Below, in pieces: positions 32,206-41,962 of a DNA stretch of 41,962 nt (positions are counted from its first letter, which is position 1; the number at the start of each line of letters is the position of its first letter). Source of the stretch: Coptodactyla brooksi (lineage: Eukaryota > Arthropoda > Insecta > Coleoptera > Scarabaeidae). The DNA lies in NCBI GenBank assembly GCA_033557675.1, contig JAWQRM010000016.1, positions 1-41,962 of the forward strand, in the 5' to 3' direction. Made by a program: the position numbers and the translations under genes. Below the pieces are notes generated by a model. It did no database searches. It saw only the letters and a program-made list of their open reading frames with translations, and was not told where the DNA came from.

Positions 32206-33245
32206 TACAGTGCCGTCTAAAAGTCTCCGAACACTTTTACCGAGATCCGGTTCGATTCTTCGCAGTTGTTCTGGATAGTTGAATGTAGAACTTTTCTGGC
32301 CAGAATTTTGTGCTCTTCATCCTGAGATAGTTTCCGAATCGATCCAGCGACATCGCGCAGAGCTACGCCCCCTAGAACGAAGGTTATTTTTTTGTTCCTT
32401 CAACTCGAAGTCGCCACAGGCCGAAGAAATTTTTTCTGTAGGTCTGATATAGATGATCTTCTTCGTACTTCAGGGCTACGAAATTCCTGCAACTTTCAGA
32501 TTTGTACCTGCAGGCATCTCGGAGCAATCAGCGTTTGAAGCTTTCGAGTGATGTCTGTGATAAGAGCAGGTAGAGAAGTGCCTGATCGATGGCCTTCAAG
32601 AACTGTGGAGAGAAAACGGCAAAAAAATCGATTCGGAATGAAAAGCGTCCGAAAAACCGCTCTGGAGAAGTACGGTTTTCAGCAGCTCACCGATCGATAA
32701 ATTTTTTCCGGAAACCATAGTTACTATTTTGGGAACGCCTGTTGTCACCAGTATACTAGCAAAATTTCACAAAATCGAACTGCGGATACATAGTCCGTTA
32801 TAATTCGGCGAGAAATGGGCCGATTCAGAAACGGTTTTCAGCGTTGAGTTTCCTTTGAAAATAACTTTCTAAGAACCTCTTGAAATATACGGAAATATCA
32901 TGAATGAAAAAATCAATTTCTGATTTAGTGCGAAATCTGCTTTTTCGTTCCGTTTTTCTCAAAATGATGGACCGCATTTGGCAAAAACATTATCAAATAT
33001 TTCTTCAGCTTTTCCCGCGTACTTTCGAGTAAATCTTCAAATGCGAGTTCTTGTTGAACTATCTCATGTGGATGGAGGAAATCACATGTTATCACGTGTG
33101 TGTGGAGAAAATCACAAGCTTTATTAAAGTGAGAACGGGTGATAGAAATTCCACGCCTAAGAAGGTTCGTGGTTGACAAAACTAATCCTAGATAATCCAA
33201 TAACTATTAAAAAACATTAATACCAAATGCATACAAGTTATGTAG

Positions 33246-33600
33246 CTAGAAACAACTGCTGCGGACCAGGTCCAGGAGCGTCGTGACCGGGATGTTCCTC
33301 CATTTTCTCTTGAACACCTCGAATTTTTCCTCCAGGTTTTTAGATCTAGCGAGACGAACTCGGCGGTCCAGTTCCTCTCAGAGATGCTCGATCGGATTGA
33401 GATCGGGACTCTGGGAGAGCCAGGGAAAGAAGGGGATGCCATGCTTTCGGAACCACTGTTCTGCTACCGCGGATATGTGCTTAGGATTGTTATCCTGCTG
33501 GAAATACCAGCCACAACGACGACCCTTCGCCCACGGCAACAAATTATCCGACAGAATGATCGTGTACATTTTCCCGGTTTCAAAGATGCTTTCTGCATTG
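33246..33600 (-). pseudogene. Tc1 transposase, C-terminal half
   Basis: Minus-strand frame: 'MYTIILSDNLLPWAKGR', 'GWYFQQDNNPKHISAVAEQW' with the second catalytic Asp, 'WLSQSPDLNPIEHL' with the catalytic Glu, then one stop (TGA at 33378-33380 where the family has Trp), and 'EELDRRVRLARSKNLEEKF' to a stop at 33246-33248. I count 34 residues between Asp and Glu: DD34E, as in Tc1. The N-terminal DNA-binding region and first Asp are missing, with mariner sequence in their place. With a single stop in about 115 codons it is less decayed than the other transposases here. Confidence 0.8.
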
Positions 33601-34310
33601 ACATTTTTGACCCAATATCAAGAAGAAGGTGGTGAATTTTTGGACCACATCATCACAGGGGACGAAACTTGGGTGTCCCATCTGATCTTGGAATCGAAAC
33701 AGCAATCCATGAAGTGGCGACACACATCATTTCTTAAGAAAGTGAAATTCAAGTAGACAATCTCAACACGGAAGATTATGGTAACTGTGTTTTGGAACAG
33801 ACATGGTATTTTGCTGGTGGAGTTCATGCAGTAAGGGACAATAATAAACGTAGCTACATATTATCAAACTTTGAAGAAACTTCACCGCGTGATCCAAAAT
33901 AAACGGCGCGGTCGGCTGTCTGCCGGAGTTCTGCTGCTTCATGACAATGCTGGTCAACTCTTTTCACTGGAAGGAATTGAATCATCTCCTTTACAACCCA
34001 GACCTTCCGCCAAGTGATTTCCATCTCTTTTTGCATCTGAAGAAGTTCATCGGCGGCAAGCGTTTCAATAATGATAACGAAGTTAAAATTGTGGTTCAGC
34101 AATGGTTTTCCGCGCAGGCGGCAGACTTGTATGATGAGAGTATACAAAAACTGATCTCACGCTATGACAAATGCTTGAATAACAATGACAACTATGCGGG
34201 AAAGTAGCTGAAGGTTGTAAAATGTCATGTTAAATAAATTACCAAAATGTATCTCATTGTTAAAAGTTTATTGCCAACCGGGTCTTACTTCAAAGATACG
34301 CCTCGAATGT
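33590..34310 (+). pseudogene. Mariner transposase, C-terminal part and 3' end
   Basis: Plus strand: 'LTFLTQYQEEGGEFLDHIIT' leads into 'GDETWVSH' (first Asp), 'ESKQQSMKWRHTS', 'STRKIMVTVFWNRHGILLVE', 'VIQNKRRGRLSAGVLLLHDN' (second Asp), a frameshift with a small deletion, 'LYNPDLPPSDFHLFLHLKKF' (third Asp) and 'QKLISRYDKCLNNNDNYAGK' with stop at 34205-34207. This is the C-terminal 60% of a mariner DD34D transposase. At about 34279-34309 'gggtcttacttcaaagatac' looks like a mariner terminal repeat. The 5' end is absent, so it did not arrive here by simple whole-element transposition. Confidence 0.85.
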
Positions 34311-35914
34311 AAAAGCTCGATGAAAACAAGTCACAAAAAACGAAAAAAAAACGGTTCAAGACGGTGTGAATCTATATGGAATTTCACAACTCTCGACTGT
34401 CGTAATCGAGAAAATTGGGGTTTCAGTATTAGTTGTGTCATGCGAAAAACAATACCGCATGAAAAACGGCTGGAGAATGGCTGGGGAAAAAGAGCGGAAC
34501 AAAGAAAGCTTGTTTCGCACAAAAAATTAGAAATCGATTTTCTTCATTCTTGATATTTCCGTACATTTCAAGAGGTTTTTAGAAAGTTCTATTCAAAAGA
34601 AACTCAACTCTGAAAACCGTTTCTGAATCGGTCCATGTTTCGCCGGGTTGTAACAATTTATGTGTCTGCAGTTCGGTTTTCTGCAGAAATCGGAGAATTA
34701 CCTTGATTTCGTAGGTTGCGACGTCCGTTTCCGAACTGGTGAACGAGCAATCACTGTCAAGTTTTGCCAGTATACTGGTGGCAATGAGGCGTTCCCAAAA
34801 TAGTAGCTACGGTTTCCGGAACAAAATCTATTATCTATTGGTGAGCTGCTGAAAAATCTACTTCTCCAGAGCGGTTTTCCGGATGCTTTTCATTCCGAAT
34901 CAATTCTTTTGCCTTTTTCTCTCCACAGTTTTTGAAGGCCATCGATTTCACGTTATTTGACATACGATATACTTCTTTGCCTGCTCTTATCACCGATATC
35001 ACTCTATAGCTTCAAACGGTGATTACTCCGAGATGCCTGCAGGTACGAGTCTGAAAGTTGCAGGAATTTCATAGCCCTGAACTACGAAGAAGATCGTCTA
35101 TGCCAGACCTGCGGAAAAAATTTCTTCCTCCTGTGGCGACATCGAGTTCAAGGAACAAAAAAGTAACCTTCGTTCCAGGGGCAGTAGCTCTGCGCGGTGA
35201 AGCTGGATCGATTCGGAAACTATCTCAGGTTGAAGATCATAAAATTCTGGACAGAAAAGTTCTACATTCAACTATCCAGAACGACTCCTAAGGGTCGAAT
35301 TGGGTCTCGGTAAAAGTGTTCGGATACTATTAGACGGTACTGTATGTACCATATTACTTTTTTATATTCTAATATACTAAACAGTTTTTAGTTTAAATGC
35401 AATGCGGCATTAGATTTAATTCCGAAAATATGAAAGAAAATAATTCTGAGGGAAATAAAAGTCTTCTGTAGGGGTACATAGAAATGATGATAACTTCCCA
35501 AAATCGACATTTAGAAAAAGATTCAAAAACCCGTAACTTTTATTTTTTCATGTAGTTTAAAGATTAAAAAGAGAAAAACTAAATTTATAATATACAAGAG
35601 CAGGAGTGAGAAAAATTGATATTTTTGTAACCCCCTAACGAGCCCGTATGTGAACTGTTCTTTTTTCAACCTTAAATGTACGGCTGCTGATAAAGACGAT
35701 CTGGTCTTTAGCCGATCTCGATATCTCTTCTCGTTTCTGAAATATTGCAAAAATGTGTTTTTGGGGGTAACTTTGAGTCCCCATTACACACCCCAAAAGC
35801 AAAAACGGGACGCTAAAAAAAAATAGGTGTCATGTATTTTTTCTGGGTTCTACATTCCTACCAAATTTAATCAAAATCTAAGACATACACTTGGATGCCT
35901 TTGCTTGTTAGAGT

Positions 35915-35990
35915 TTTTAGAAATTTAATAATCCTGAGGCGTGTTACGTTGTTCAAATTTTCCTAATAATTCAATTAATTGATGCTTCCA
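35915..35990 (+). repeat. Local repeat R, right piece
   Basis: 'aatttaataatcctgaggcg' matches 'aatttaataaccctcaggca' at 39299, and both continue to a 'taatt-aat' block. Completes the repeat whose left part is at 31085. Confidence 0.4.
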
Positions 35991-36179
35991 ATCTGCGATC
36001 CAGTTTGTGAGCATACGTTCTTACCTTTTAACAATAAATGTTCATCATTGACTACTTTGTTCGATTGAATACGTTGCTGCTGCTGCTCTTATCCTACGCA
36101 CTATCAAATATCATTGTACTAATATATCTCGTTTGTATGAATTGAACACGAGTGACCTTTAACGGTAGAATAATAGTAC

Positions 36180-36250
36180 ACGATTCCAACTACATATACG
36201 TAAATGTTTTCCCATCCTCGCACACTAATACAGTTTTAACTTTGCACGAT
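36180..36250 (+). repeat. Local repeat, partner of 38763-38832
   Basis: 'atcctcgcacactaatacag' against 'atcctcgcataacaatacag', with flanking similarity over about 70 bp. Part of the patchwork of local duplications between 35.9 and 39.5 kb. Confidence 0.45.
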
Positions 36251-36540
36251 GGTCACTAGCACTATAGCCTAATCATTAAACCATAATCCACAAATTTTAT
36301 ATTTATATTCAGTTGTATGCAACTGCCTCGTAAGTTCTTGGACGTAATTCGTTAAACATGTTTCAATTAAAATTTGAGGACATTTTAATATGTGCTGTCA
36401 ATGTTTACATTTGGAGCTTCTTCTTTGCGAAATATTATATTTATAGTCGAAACGGATGGAACCAAATAGGTTTGTATAACGCTCTACCACAGCTTCTTAA
36501 CATTAAAATAATATCTTTTAATTTTTAATGAATTTTTAAA

Positions 36541-36602
36541 CAGCGAATAAAGGACAATGTCCTTCATTCGCTGTCCTTTAAATTGGTCAAGACCGATTTA
36601 AA
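36541..36602. repeat. Two adjacent near-perfect hairpins
   Basis: 36541-36556 and 36558-36573 pair over 16 bp with one mismatch ('cagcgaataaaggaca'). 36577-36588 and 36591-36602 pair over 12 bp with one mismatch. They lie just outside the larger foldback. Confidence 0.8.
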
Positions 36603-36617
36603 CCTTTCAGCGAGCGC

Positions 36618-36935
36618 TTGGCATATAAAGTGCGACAGTCGCCATTTAATCGCTCATATATGAAAAATTGGCTTGTTCGCTCGAGAGCTAAACCAAATTA
36701 TGGGTTCGATATTTCTTGGTCCCTGATTGATGAGCACTGTTCTTTTGCCGGTAGTCAACATGGTTCAGCTTATCGTTATTTTCAAGACTTGAAAATAGAC
36801 AGCCTTGAAAATAGTGATAAGTTGAAACATGTCGACAACAAGCAAAAGAATAGTGCTCATCAGTCGGGACTCAAGAGACATCGAACCCATAATATGCAAA
36901 ACGAAGCAAGAAAGAAAATATATAAACATTGTTAA
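36618..36935. repeat. Foldback repeat with 90 bp arms
   Basis: Arms 36698-36786 and 36804-36893 are inverted copies at about 82% with a 17 nt loop. The plus frame 36618-36935 (105 codons) runs through both arms; since its two halves are reverse complements it is unlikely to be a natural protein. In another frame each arm encodes a peptide like 'STILLLVVDMFQLITIFK', also found at 12.8 kb. A MITE-like or foldback repeat is the best guess. Confidence 0.6.
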
Positions 36936-37179
36936 ACGAAATTTTGAATGGACAAGGAAACTGTTTTATTTACCGATTGATTTGTATTTTTTCCTGTGAT
37001 CCTACATTTTGATAAATTTTGTTGTCCTATTGTTAATCCAGTTCTAGTAAACAAATAGACAAATAAGCTGTATTTTGAAAATGCACTACAATAGACTAAG
37101 ATTTATATCAATCTTCCAAGTAAAAATTTCATATTTTCACCTGTAATAAATAACGGACATTCTAAAGCTTATGCAATCA

Positions 37180-37540
37180 CGTATACTATTTATTGTTACA
37201 TTACTTTGCTTCTATTTTAATCTATTACGCAAACCTTCTGGATGTGTTATTGTGTATTGCAAGTGAATAAACGTAATTTCGAAACGGCATACCACGCTAA
37301 TAACAATACGTTGGAATATAGTGTATGTGCATCATTAGTAACAGCACCAGGTAAGATGAAGGGCCAACAGAATGTTCACAAGAATGTAATAGCGTCTAAT
37401 ATATATTATGGGACTTACTTACTAGTCAGTAATTGAATATTGCAGGGGTGATAGTAATTCTAGACGAAACTCACCTGGATTTCAAATTTCGCTGGTAATC
37501 CGATTAATTGTTACGTTCGCCCAGTATACTAGCTAACTTT
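37180..37540 (+). repeat. Local repeat R, copy
   Basis: Closest to 39180-39450. Over 37427-37520 the two are about 90% alike ('cacctggatttcaaatttcg' exact in both). It includes the frame 37242-37436, which is not conserved in the other copy and is probably not a gene. Confidence 0.65.
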
Positions 37541-39179
37541 AAACACATGTCTTGCATATCTTTCATTATACTTAACATATTTACATTATTCGCTACCTTT
37601 TAAGTGAACAATGTAATACGTGTGGATGTCAACAGTCTTATAGCAACTATTAATAATCAAATATCAATGTATACCTTAATAGCTCGTGAACGGATAGCGT
37701 TGGGTGATGTACTGAGGTTAAAAACATACACATAAATTGCAAATAGGGAAAGTAATAGATTGAGAATAATAGCTGACATAGCGATAATAAAAAAACAATA
37801 TAACACAATATAAATATAAACTTATTCTACAATGCACACAAGGGTTGAGTGTCATTAAATTATTTAATTAGGATTAAATATCAAATGCTGTGTTTATAAG
37901 GTAATATTTGACTTTTTATACATTACACATATACGTTATACATTTTTATTTCTAAGTAATTGATTCTGGTCCATGAACGATTTAATCTCGCATGTTGTAA
38001 GATTAAATGGTCGATCAAAGATTGGGTTGTACATTGAATTTCGCTCCCAATGATGCTAACGCGACAAACAAACAGAGCATTTTATAATCTCAGCAAGCTT
38101 ATAAAATGTATCTTGCTCATCGATTTAAACGCTAACTGTGACAGCTTGCTGGGAATGATTTCGAGAAAGACTTTTTGAATTAATAAATTATTTGGTATTT
38201 GACAAAACTATGGAAAATATTGATAAAGGAGTACATGTTTCTGAATTTTGAATTTTGAATAGTAATTATAATAGTACAATTATAACAGTAATACTTACTA
38301 GAATAGTATAATTATACTGCAAATTTTAAACTTAGTATGCAGACCGGATTATCACATTAATTGTGTACATATCCCACCTTAATTTTTATACTCTAAGCTT
38401 GAAAAACGCTATTGTAAATAAATATGTTCACTATAAATACGTTTAAATTCTGAGAACATCATTTGCTTCCTGCTTGACATTTATTATCTCTCCTTTATAA
38501 TATTTTTAACATGAGATATTTAATGTGCTTTTATAAGACATAAATAATCATTTAGTTTTGTCTTAAACGATTATTGTAGAAACACATTTTTAACGTACTA
38601 TTGCCTTTGATACTTAATTTGTCACGATGGAAATATAATTTGATCATAAGTTGGTAATGTATACATCGAATTAGTTATTTTTATGTCATTTGATAAATTT
38701 GGATTGTCGATAAAATTAATATTAGTTTGAGCAGTTAATTGATAAAAGCACTTTACAACAATACTCGATTTCCAATACCATATGGCAATATTCTACGATC
38801 CTCGCATAACAATACAGTTTAAACTAGTACGATAAAATAATCAGTATACGTAATCAGTTCCAAACGTACATACGGAACTGTAAATGTAAAGTTAGTACCA
38901 CGTTATTTTCATTAATATTTTCAGCTGTTGGCATTTTATGCACATTTAGCAGCAAATCAAAAAATTTTCAATAACCTTGAACAAATTTAGAAAAATTAAT
39001 TCGTGAGTGATTGCGAAAACTTCAACTTTGGATAATTCCACGTTTTAAATACATTTAAATACAATTTAGTATAGTTACACTGCAGTAAACACAAATTTTC
39101 TATCAATTTCGAAAAGTTGAATATGTTGAATATGTAATTCAATATATGCCATTAGTCGGAAAATAGCCCAGTCTTCTAT
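37541..39179. other. Non-coding AT-rich stretch
   Basis: Nothing beyond the 70 bp repeat at 38763-38832 (partner of 36180-36250). No reading frame of interest. Confidence 0.5.
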
Positions 39180-39450
39180 ATTATTTACTTTTTAACTTCT
39201 ATTTTATCATATTAGAATAGAATTCGAATATACTTTGCGTGCTTCATTAGTTAGCTGGAGTAGATGTGATGAAAATGCCAAGAACATTTACACAGGAATT
39301 TAATAACCCTCAGGCATATTACGCAGTTTAGTTACCTGCCAGTAATTGAATATTCTAGGGGTGACAGTAATTCTAACCGAAACTCACCTGGATTTCAAAT
39401 TTCGCTAGTAATCCGATTAATTGCTACGTTCATCCAATCTACGAACTAAT
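39180..39450 (+). repeat. Local repeat R, copy
   Basis: Partner of 37180-37540. The block 39341-39434 ('agtaattgaatattctaggg' onward) is the best-conserved part, and upstream 'tacttt', 'cttctatttta' and 'gaatata' also align in order. Confidence 0.65.
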
Positions 39451-41157
39451 CTGCAATCACACCTGAGTCGTAATTTTAGGAATTTGCAACCCTATAGACT
39501 TCTAATATATTCATGTATTAGTATACATTATAATGTGAATTTATTAATATTAATTACTATGTGTATATATGACATAATACACACATAAGAAAGAACTTAA
39601 AGAAAAATTAATTAACAGACTAATACAAATTCTACCAACGGAATTGAACCCAATAAATAAACTTACCGACTTGGAATGTGAACATGTCCGTCCTCAGTCC
39701 ATATATAACGAACTAATTAAGTCAAAGTTAATTAATTAAAGTTAATCAACTGCCGTATGCAGTATTTCAAACTACGCATAGATTGTATATTTGTAAAGAA
39801 AAGAGCAGTACGTTCATATTTAGCGGACTGTTAAAAAGAGAATACCTTTTTTGTACTCAATTTAGTCTAGTTTTCCTTAATATACTTCTGGATTTTAAAA
39901 AATATCAGCTGTGTTATACCTTTGAGAATTTTATTAAATGTCCTTGATATTCTTATTGTCGTTGATATTCTTCGTTGGCCGCTTGGAAAAATTATTATTC
40001 ACTTATTTTATGCACTGCTGTTGATTTATACCATCAGGATAGGGTTAGGTAAATTTCCTTGCACCTCCAAAAAGGTTTAATTTTATAGAATATGATCTTA
40101 GAATCGTCGGCAAAGTCAAATCTTTTTTCTCGTTCATATCTTCAAAAAATCGGCTCTGATGCTTATTTTCCTCCTCACCAACTTGCCATTGACAATATGT
40201 TATTTATGCTATACCTTAAATAGACCTCCGGAAAGTAGAATGTTAGTACTAGATTATTTACTTTGAAAACTGAAAGCCTATAATTTATCCGTGAAAACGT
40301 TTTTACAGTTTAAACGATGAAACATCTTTAATCCCAATAACACGGTCTTTCGTAACGTGCAATTATTAAGTATGCAGAGTTGGAAAAAGCTAGTCGGCGA
40401 ATGCAAGAATCTCGACATAAGTTGGAAATAAATGGGCTACGTACTGGTGTGGCTGAACAGACCAAGCTATATCTTAAAAGCAAAAATTCCCTCCACTAAA
40501 TTTAAATAGAATACCGCGGTTCGTGTTTCGTCTTAGAGAAAAGATGAATTTTGAATTCAAAGAGTTAGCATTAACCGCTGTAGTTTTACACCTTGAGCAT
40601 CCTGAACCTTCCGTAAGAAAAGAAATTGTATGTATTTCTGTATTAGATTATTTGTGTTTTTGTATTGGATTACCTATCCGAGCTTTAAAAAATGCTTGAA
40701 TTACTAAAATCAATGATCTAAATCTAATAATCTAATATAAATATAAATCTAATTTCGGAAATTCCAGCTACCAATTCCACGGTAGCTTATTTTTATAAAT
40801 TAACTTTAAAATCTGAAAATGCTTACAACAACATGCTTCCATTGTAATCAACACTGTTTCCAACATGCGCATTTTAAAATCGTCATTTTTTAACTGGTGA
40901 ATCTTCAAAAAAAAACATACTATTATTAAAATTGTTCATTAAATGTTAGTTTGACATTTGAATAGATAGAGATAATATTTCTTTATTGGTTGAACCCAAC
41001 TTGGAAACTCTGAAGGTAGTGCCTATTATTGCCTAGGCAAAAACACTGCATTTGATATGTTTAGTAATCTGAATAGGCATTTCTGCTACTTTGCATTTTC
41101 CAATTGTCTTAAAATGACCACTTCCTATTCCAGCAAATTTAGAGGTCGGTTTAGAGA
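39451..41157. other. Non-coding stretch
   Basis: No gene recognised. 41057-41275 is open for 72 codons but contains a perfect hairpin and matches nothing known. Confidence 0.45.
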
Positions 41158-41189
41158 TCAACTTAATGTCTTTATAGACATTAAGTTGA
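41158..41189. repeat. Perfect 14 bp hairpin
   Basis: 'tcaacttaatgtct' (41158-41171) and its complement (41176-41189) around a 4 nt loop. Confidence 0.8.
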
Positions 41190-41399
41190 GGTGGGAAATG
41201 GGAAAACTGTCGGGACCTATTAGATCTGGGGATTTTGGAGAAAACAGATTTCGACTAATTAATTTGTTATCGTAAACTTGAGGTAAAAGTATAAAGTCTG
41301 ATTTGCTTCATCATTCAAGACCGCAATGTCAACAATGATCACAATTGAGGAATTTTATACTTTCTAATGAAGCAAAAGGACAACGACCTCTGCACAGTA

Positions 41400-41525
41400 T
41401 TGGAACCCATGCCTTCTATACTGCTGAGCTGTAGAGAGTCTCTCCTACCTTATCAGAAATCATTCTCTGGTTTCTCTCCATTCTAGCAGGTCTTGGGTTC
41501 GAATCCCTGCTCGAAGCTCATTATT
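41400..41525 (+). repeat. tRNA-like fragment with Pol III B box
   Basis: 'cttgggttcgaatccctg' (41494-41511) has the B-box consensus and a T-arm-like flank, as in tRNA-derived SINEs. No cloverleaf can be drawn at normal spacing. It lies 60 bp from the hammerhead-like motif on the opposite strand; together they may be one repeat unit. Confidence 0.45.
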
Positions 41526-41572
41526 TTCTTATAGTTAGACAATTGTCACCACTACACCAAATTTAAAGGTAC

Positions 41573-41621
41573 CTTCTCGACGCACGTTTCGCTAATCAAA
41601 TTAGCATCATCAGGAGAGATG
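41573..41621 (-). ncRNA. Hammerhead-like ribozyme motif (family A, best copy)
   Basis: Minus strand. Stem I UCUC (41618-41615) pairs with GAGA (41579-41576). Core CUGAUGA (41614-41608) is perfect. One extra U, then a 6 bp stem II GCUAAU/AUUAGC (41606-41592) with a 3 nt loop, GAAA (41591-41588), minimal stem III CG-UG-CG and the cleavage triplet GUC (41582-41580). All conserved type I hammerhead parts are present in order; only the extra U before stem II departs from the textbook form. Cleavage would fall 3' of C41580. The flank 'caattgtcaccacta' is shared with the truncated copy at 11.16 kb. Confidence 0.6.
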
Positions 41622-41962
41622 AAAGACTAGATACTATCTAACATTTATTTGTTTTAGAAAGACGATGCCTAATTGTGTTTTAATTTCTTTTTCGTTGTGA
41701 ACTCTTTAATTCACAATCAATTAGAAGAAGAGCGCTTTTCGCACCTATTTCTACTCTAGGTATACAGGTTCTAATCTCTGTCCGTTGCAAATTAACCCTT
41801 AACTACTAACGTACCAGATGTACAACATTCCTACTAACTCGACGTCTCACAGACGGCTGTTTACGTATATTATGTTTATATGTATATTTATCTAAATTTT
41901 GTATTTTTTTTATAATTACGTGTTCTCTGAATATCTGACAAGTACTTCCCGGTGTTTAAAAT

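Larger units (their letters stand above)
32208..35342 (-). mobile_element. Tc1-like transposon with long terminal inverted repeats
   Basis: Ends are 'cagtgccgtctaaaagtctc' (32208) and the complement of 'cagtaccgtctaatagtatc' (35342), each flanked by TA, the Tc1 target. The repeats extend inward about 760-870 bp, far longer than the 20-250 bp usual for the family. Transposase (-) survives only as its C-terminal half. Confidence 0.7.
31156..35905. mobile_element. Giant inverted-repeat composite (Tc1-based, ~4.75 kb)
   Basis: The two halves are inverted copies over about 1.3 kb each. Outer arms: 31156-31660 and 35345-35905 (for example 'tctcactcctgctcttgtat' at 31415 and its complement near 35596). 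Inner arms: 32208 to about 32970 and about 34470-35342. Outer arms abut a Tc1-type terminus on the right, while the left side has a 546 bp insertion between them. The centre holds a Tc1 transposase fragment (-) and a mariner fragment (+). Arms look about 80-90% alike with several indels. The outer borders fall inside a local repeat whose other copies lack the element, supporting a mobile unit. If transcribed it would form a very long RNA hairpin. Confidence 0.7.

Noticed and set aside
33283..33756. 157-codon plus-strand frame as a new gene
   Set aside because: Its first two thirds are the antisense of the Tc1 transposase and its last third is mariner; a chance fusion across a junction.
36618..36935. 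105-codon frame as a gene
   Set aside because: It runs through both arms of an inverted repeat, so its two halves are reverse complements of one another.
41400..41525. Functional tRNA gene
   Set aside because: B box only; the upstream sequence does not fold as a tRNA and no A box stands at the right distance.
1..41962. CRISPR array, bacterial operon or integrated virus
   Set aside because: No regularly spaced direct repeats, no operon-like gene packing, and every recognisable protein belongs to a eukaryotic transposon or retroelement.

Overview
This 42 kb window is AT-rich eukaryotic nuclear DNA, most likely from an insect. The transposon families (DD41D-type, Tc1, mariner and pogo/Tigger transposases, hAT, jockey LINE, Penelope-like elements) are typical of insect genomes, and there are no bacterial operons, ribosome sites or long intact reading frames. 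I see no intact host gene. The longest open stretch, 157 codons at 33283-33756, is a chance antisense/mariner fusion. The window is best read as a graveyard of mobile elements in non-coding or intronic DNA.

Layout: 165-500 transposase fragment (+); 4556-5267 hAT remnant (-); 8711-10025 a diverged 300 bp duplication holding a small shared reading frame; 11.15-11.46 kb hammerhead-like sequences; 13.98-16.6 kb a mariner end and two DD41D-type remnants on opposite strands; 18.4-20.7 kb several perfect short hairpins and a pyrimidine tract; 21.6-21.8 kb the tail of a Penelope-like element; 22.06-22.98 kb the 3' part of a jockey LINE (-), directly abutted by a DD41D transposon (+, 22.98-24.33 kb); 24.53-24.90 kb a CpG-rich island followed by a possible first coding exon; 26.7-27.7 kb a tandem duplication in which one copy carries a 219 bp hammerhead-bearing foldback insertion with an 11 bp target duplication; 28.7-29.9 kb a nearly full-length dead Tigger transposase (-); 30.4-30.8 kb a second Penelope-like fragment; 31.15-35.9 kb a giant inverted-repeat element built on a Tc1 unit with a mariner fragment in its middle; 35.9-39.5 kb local repeats and a foldback; 41.4-41.63 kb a tRNA-like promoter box next to the best hammerhead-like ribozyme of the window.

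The most interesting material is (1) the hammerhead-like motifs, two families, one with an insertion and empty-site pair in the same window; (2) the ~4.75 kb inverted-repeat composite, which would fold into a very long RNA hairpin if transcribed; and (3) the recurrent perfect short inverted repeats, one of which clearly arose inside a dead transposase, pointing to template-switch mutation. All protein calls come from reading translated frames by eye against remembered family motifs. No search was run.
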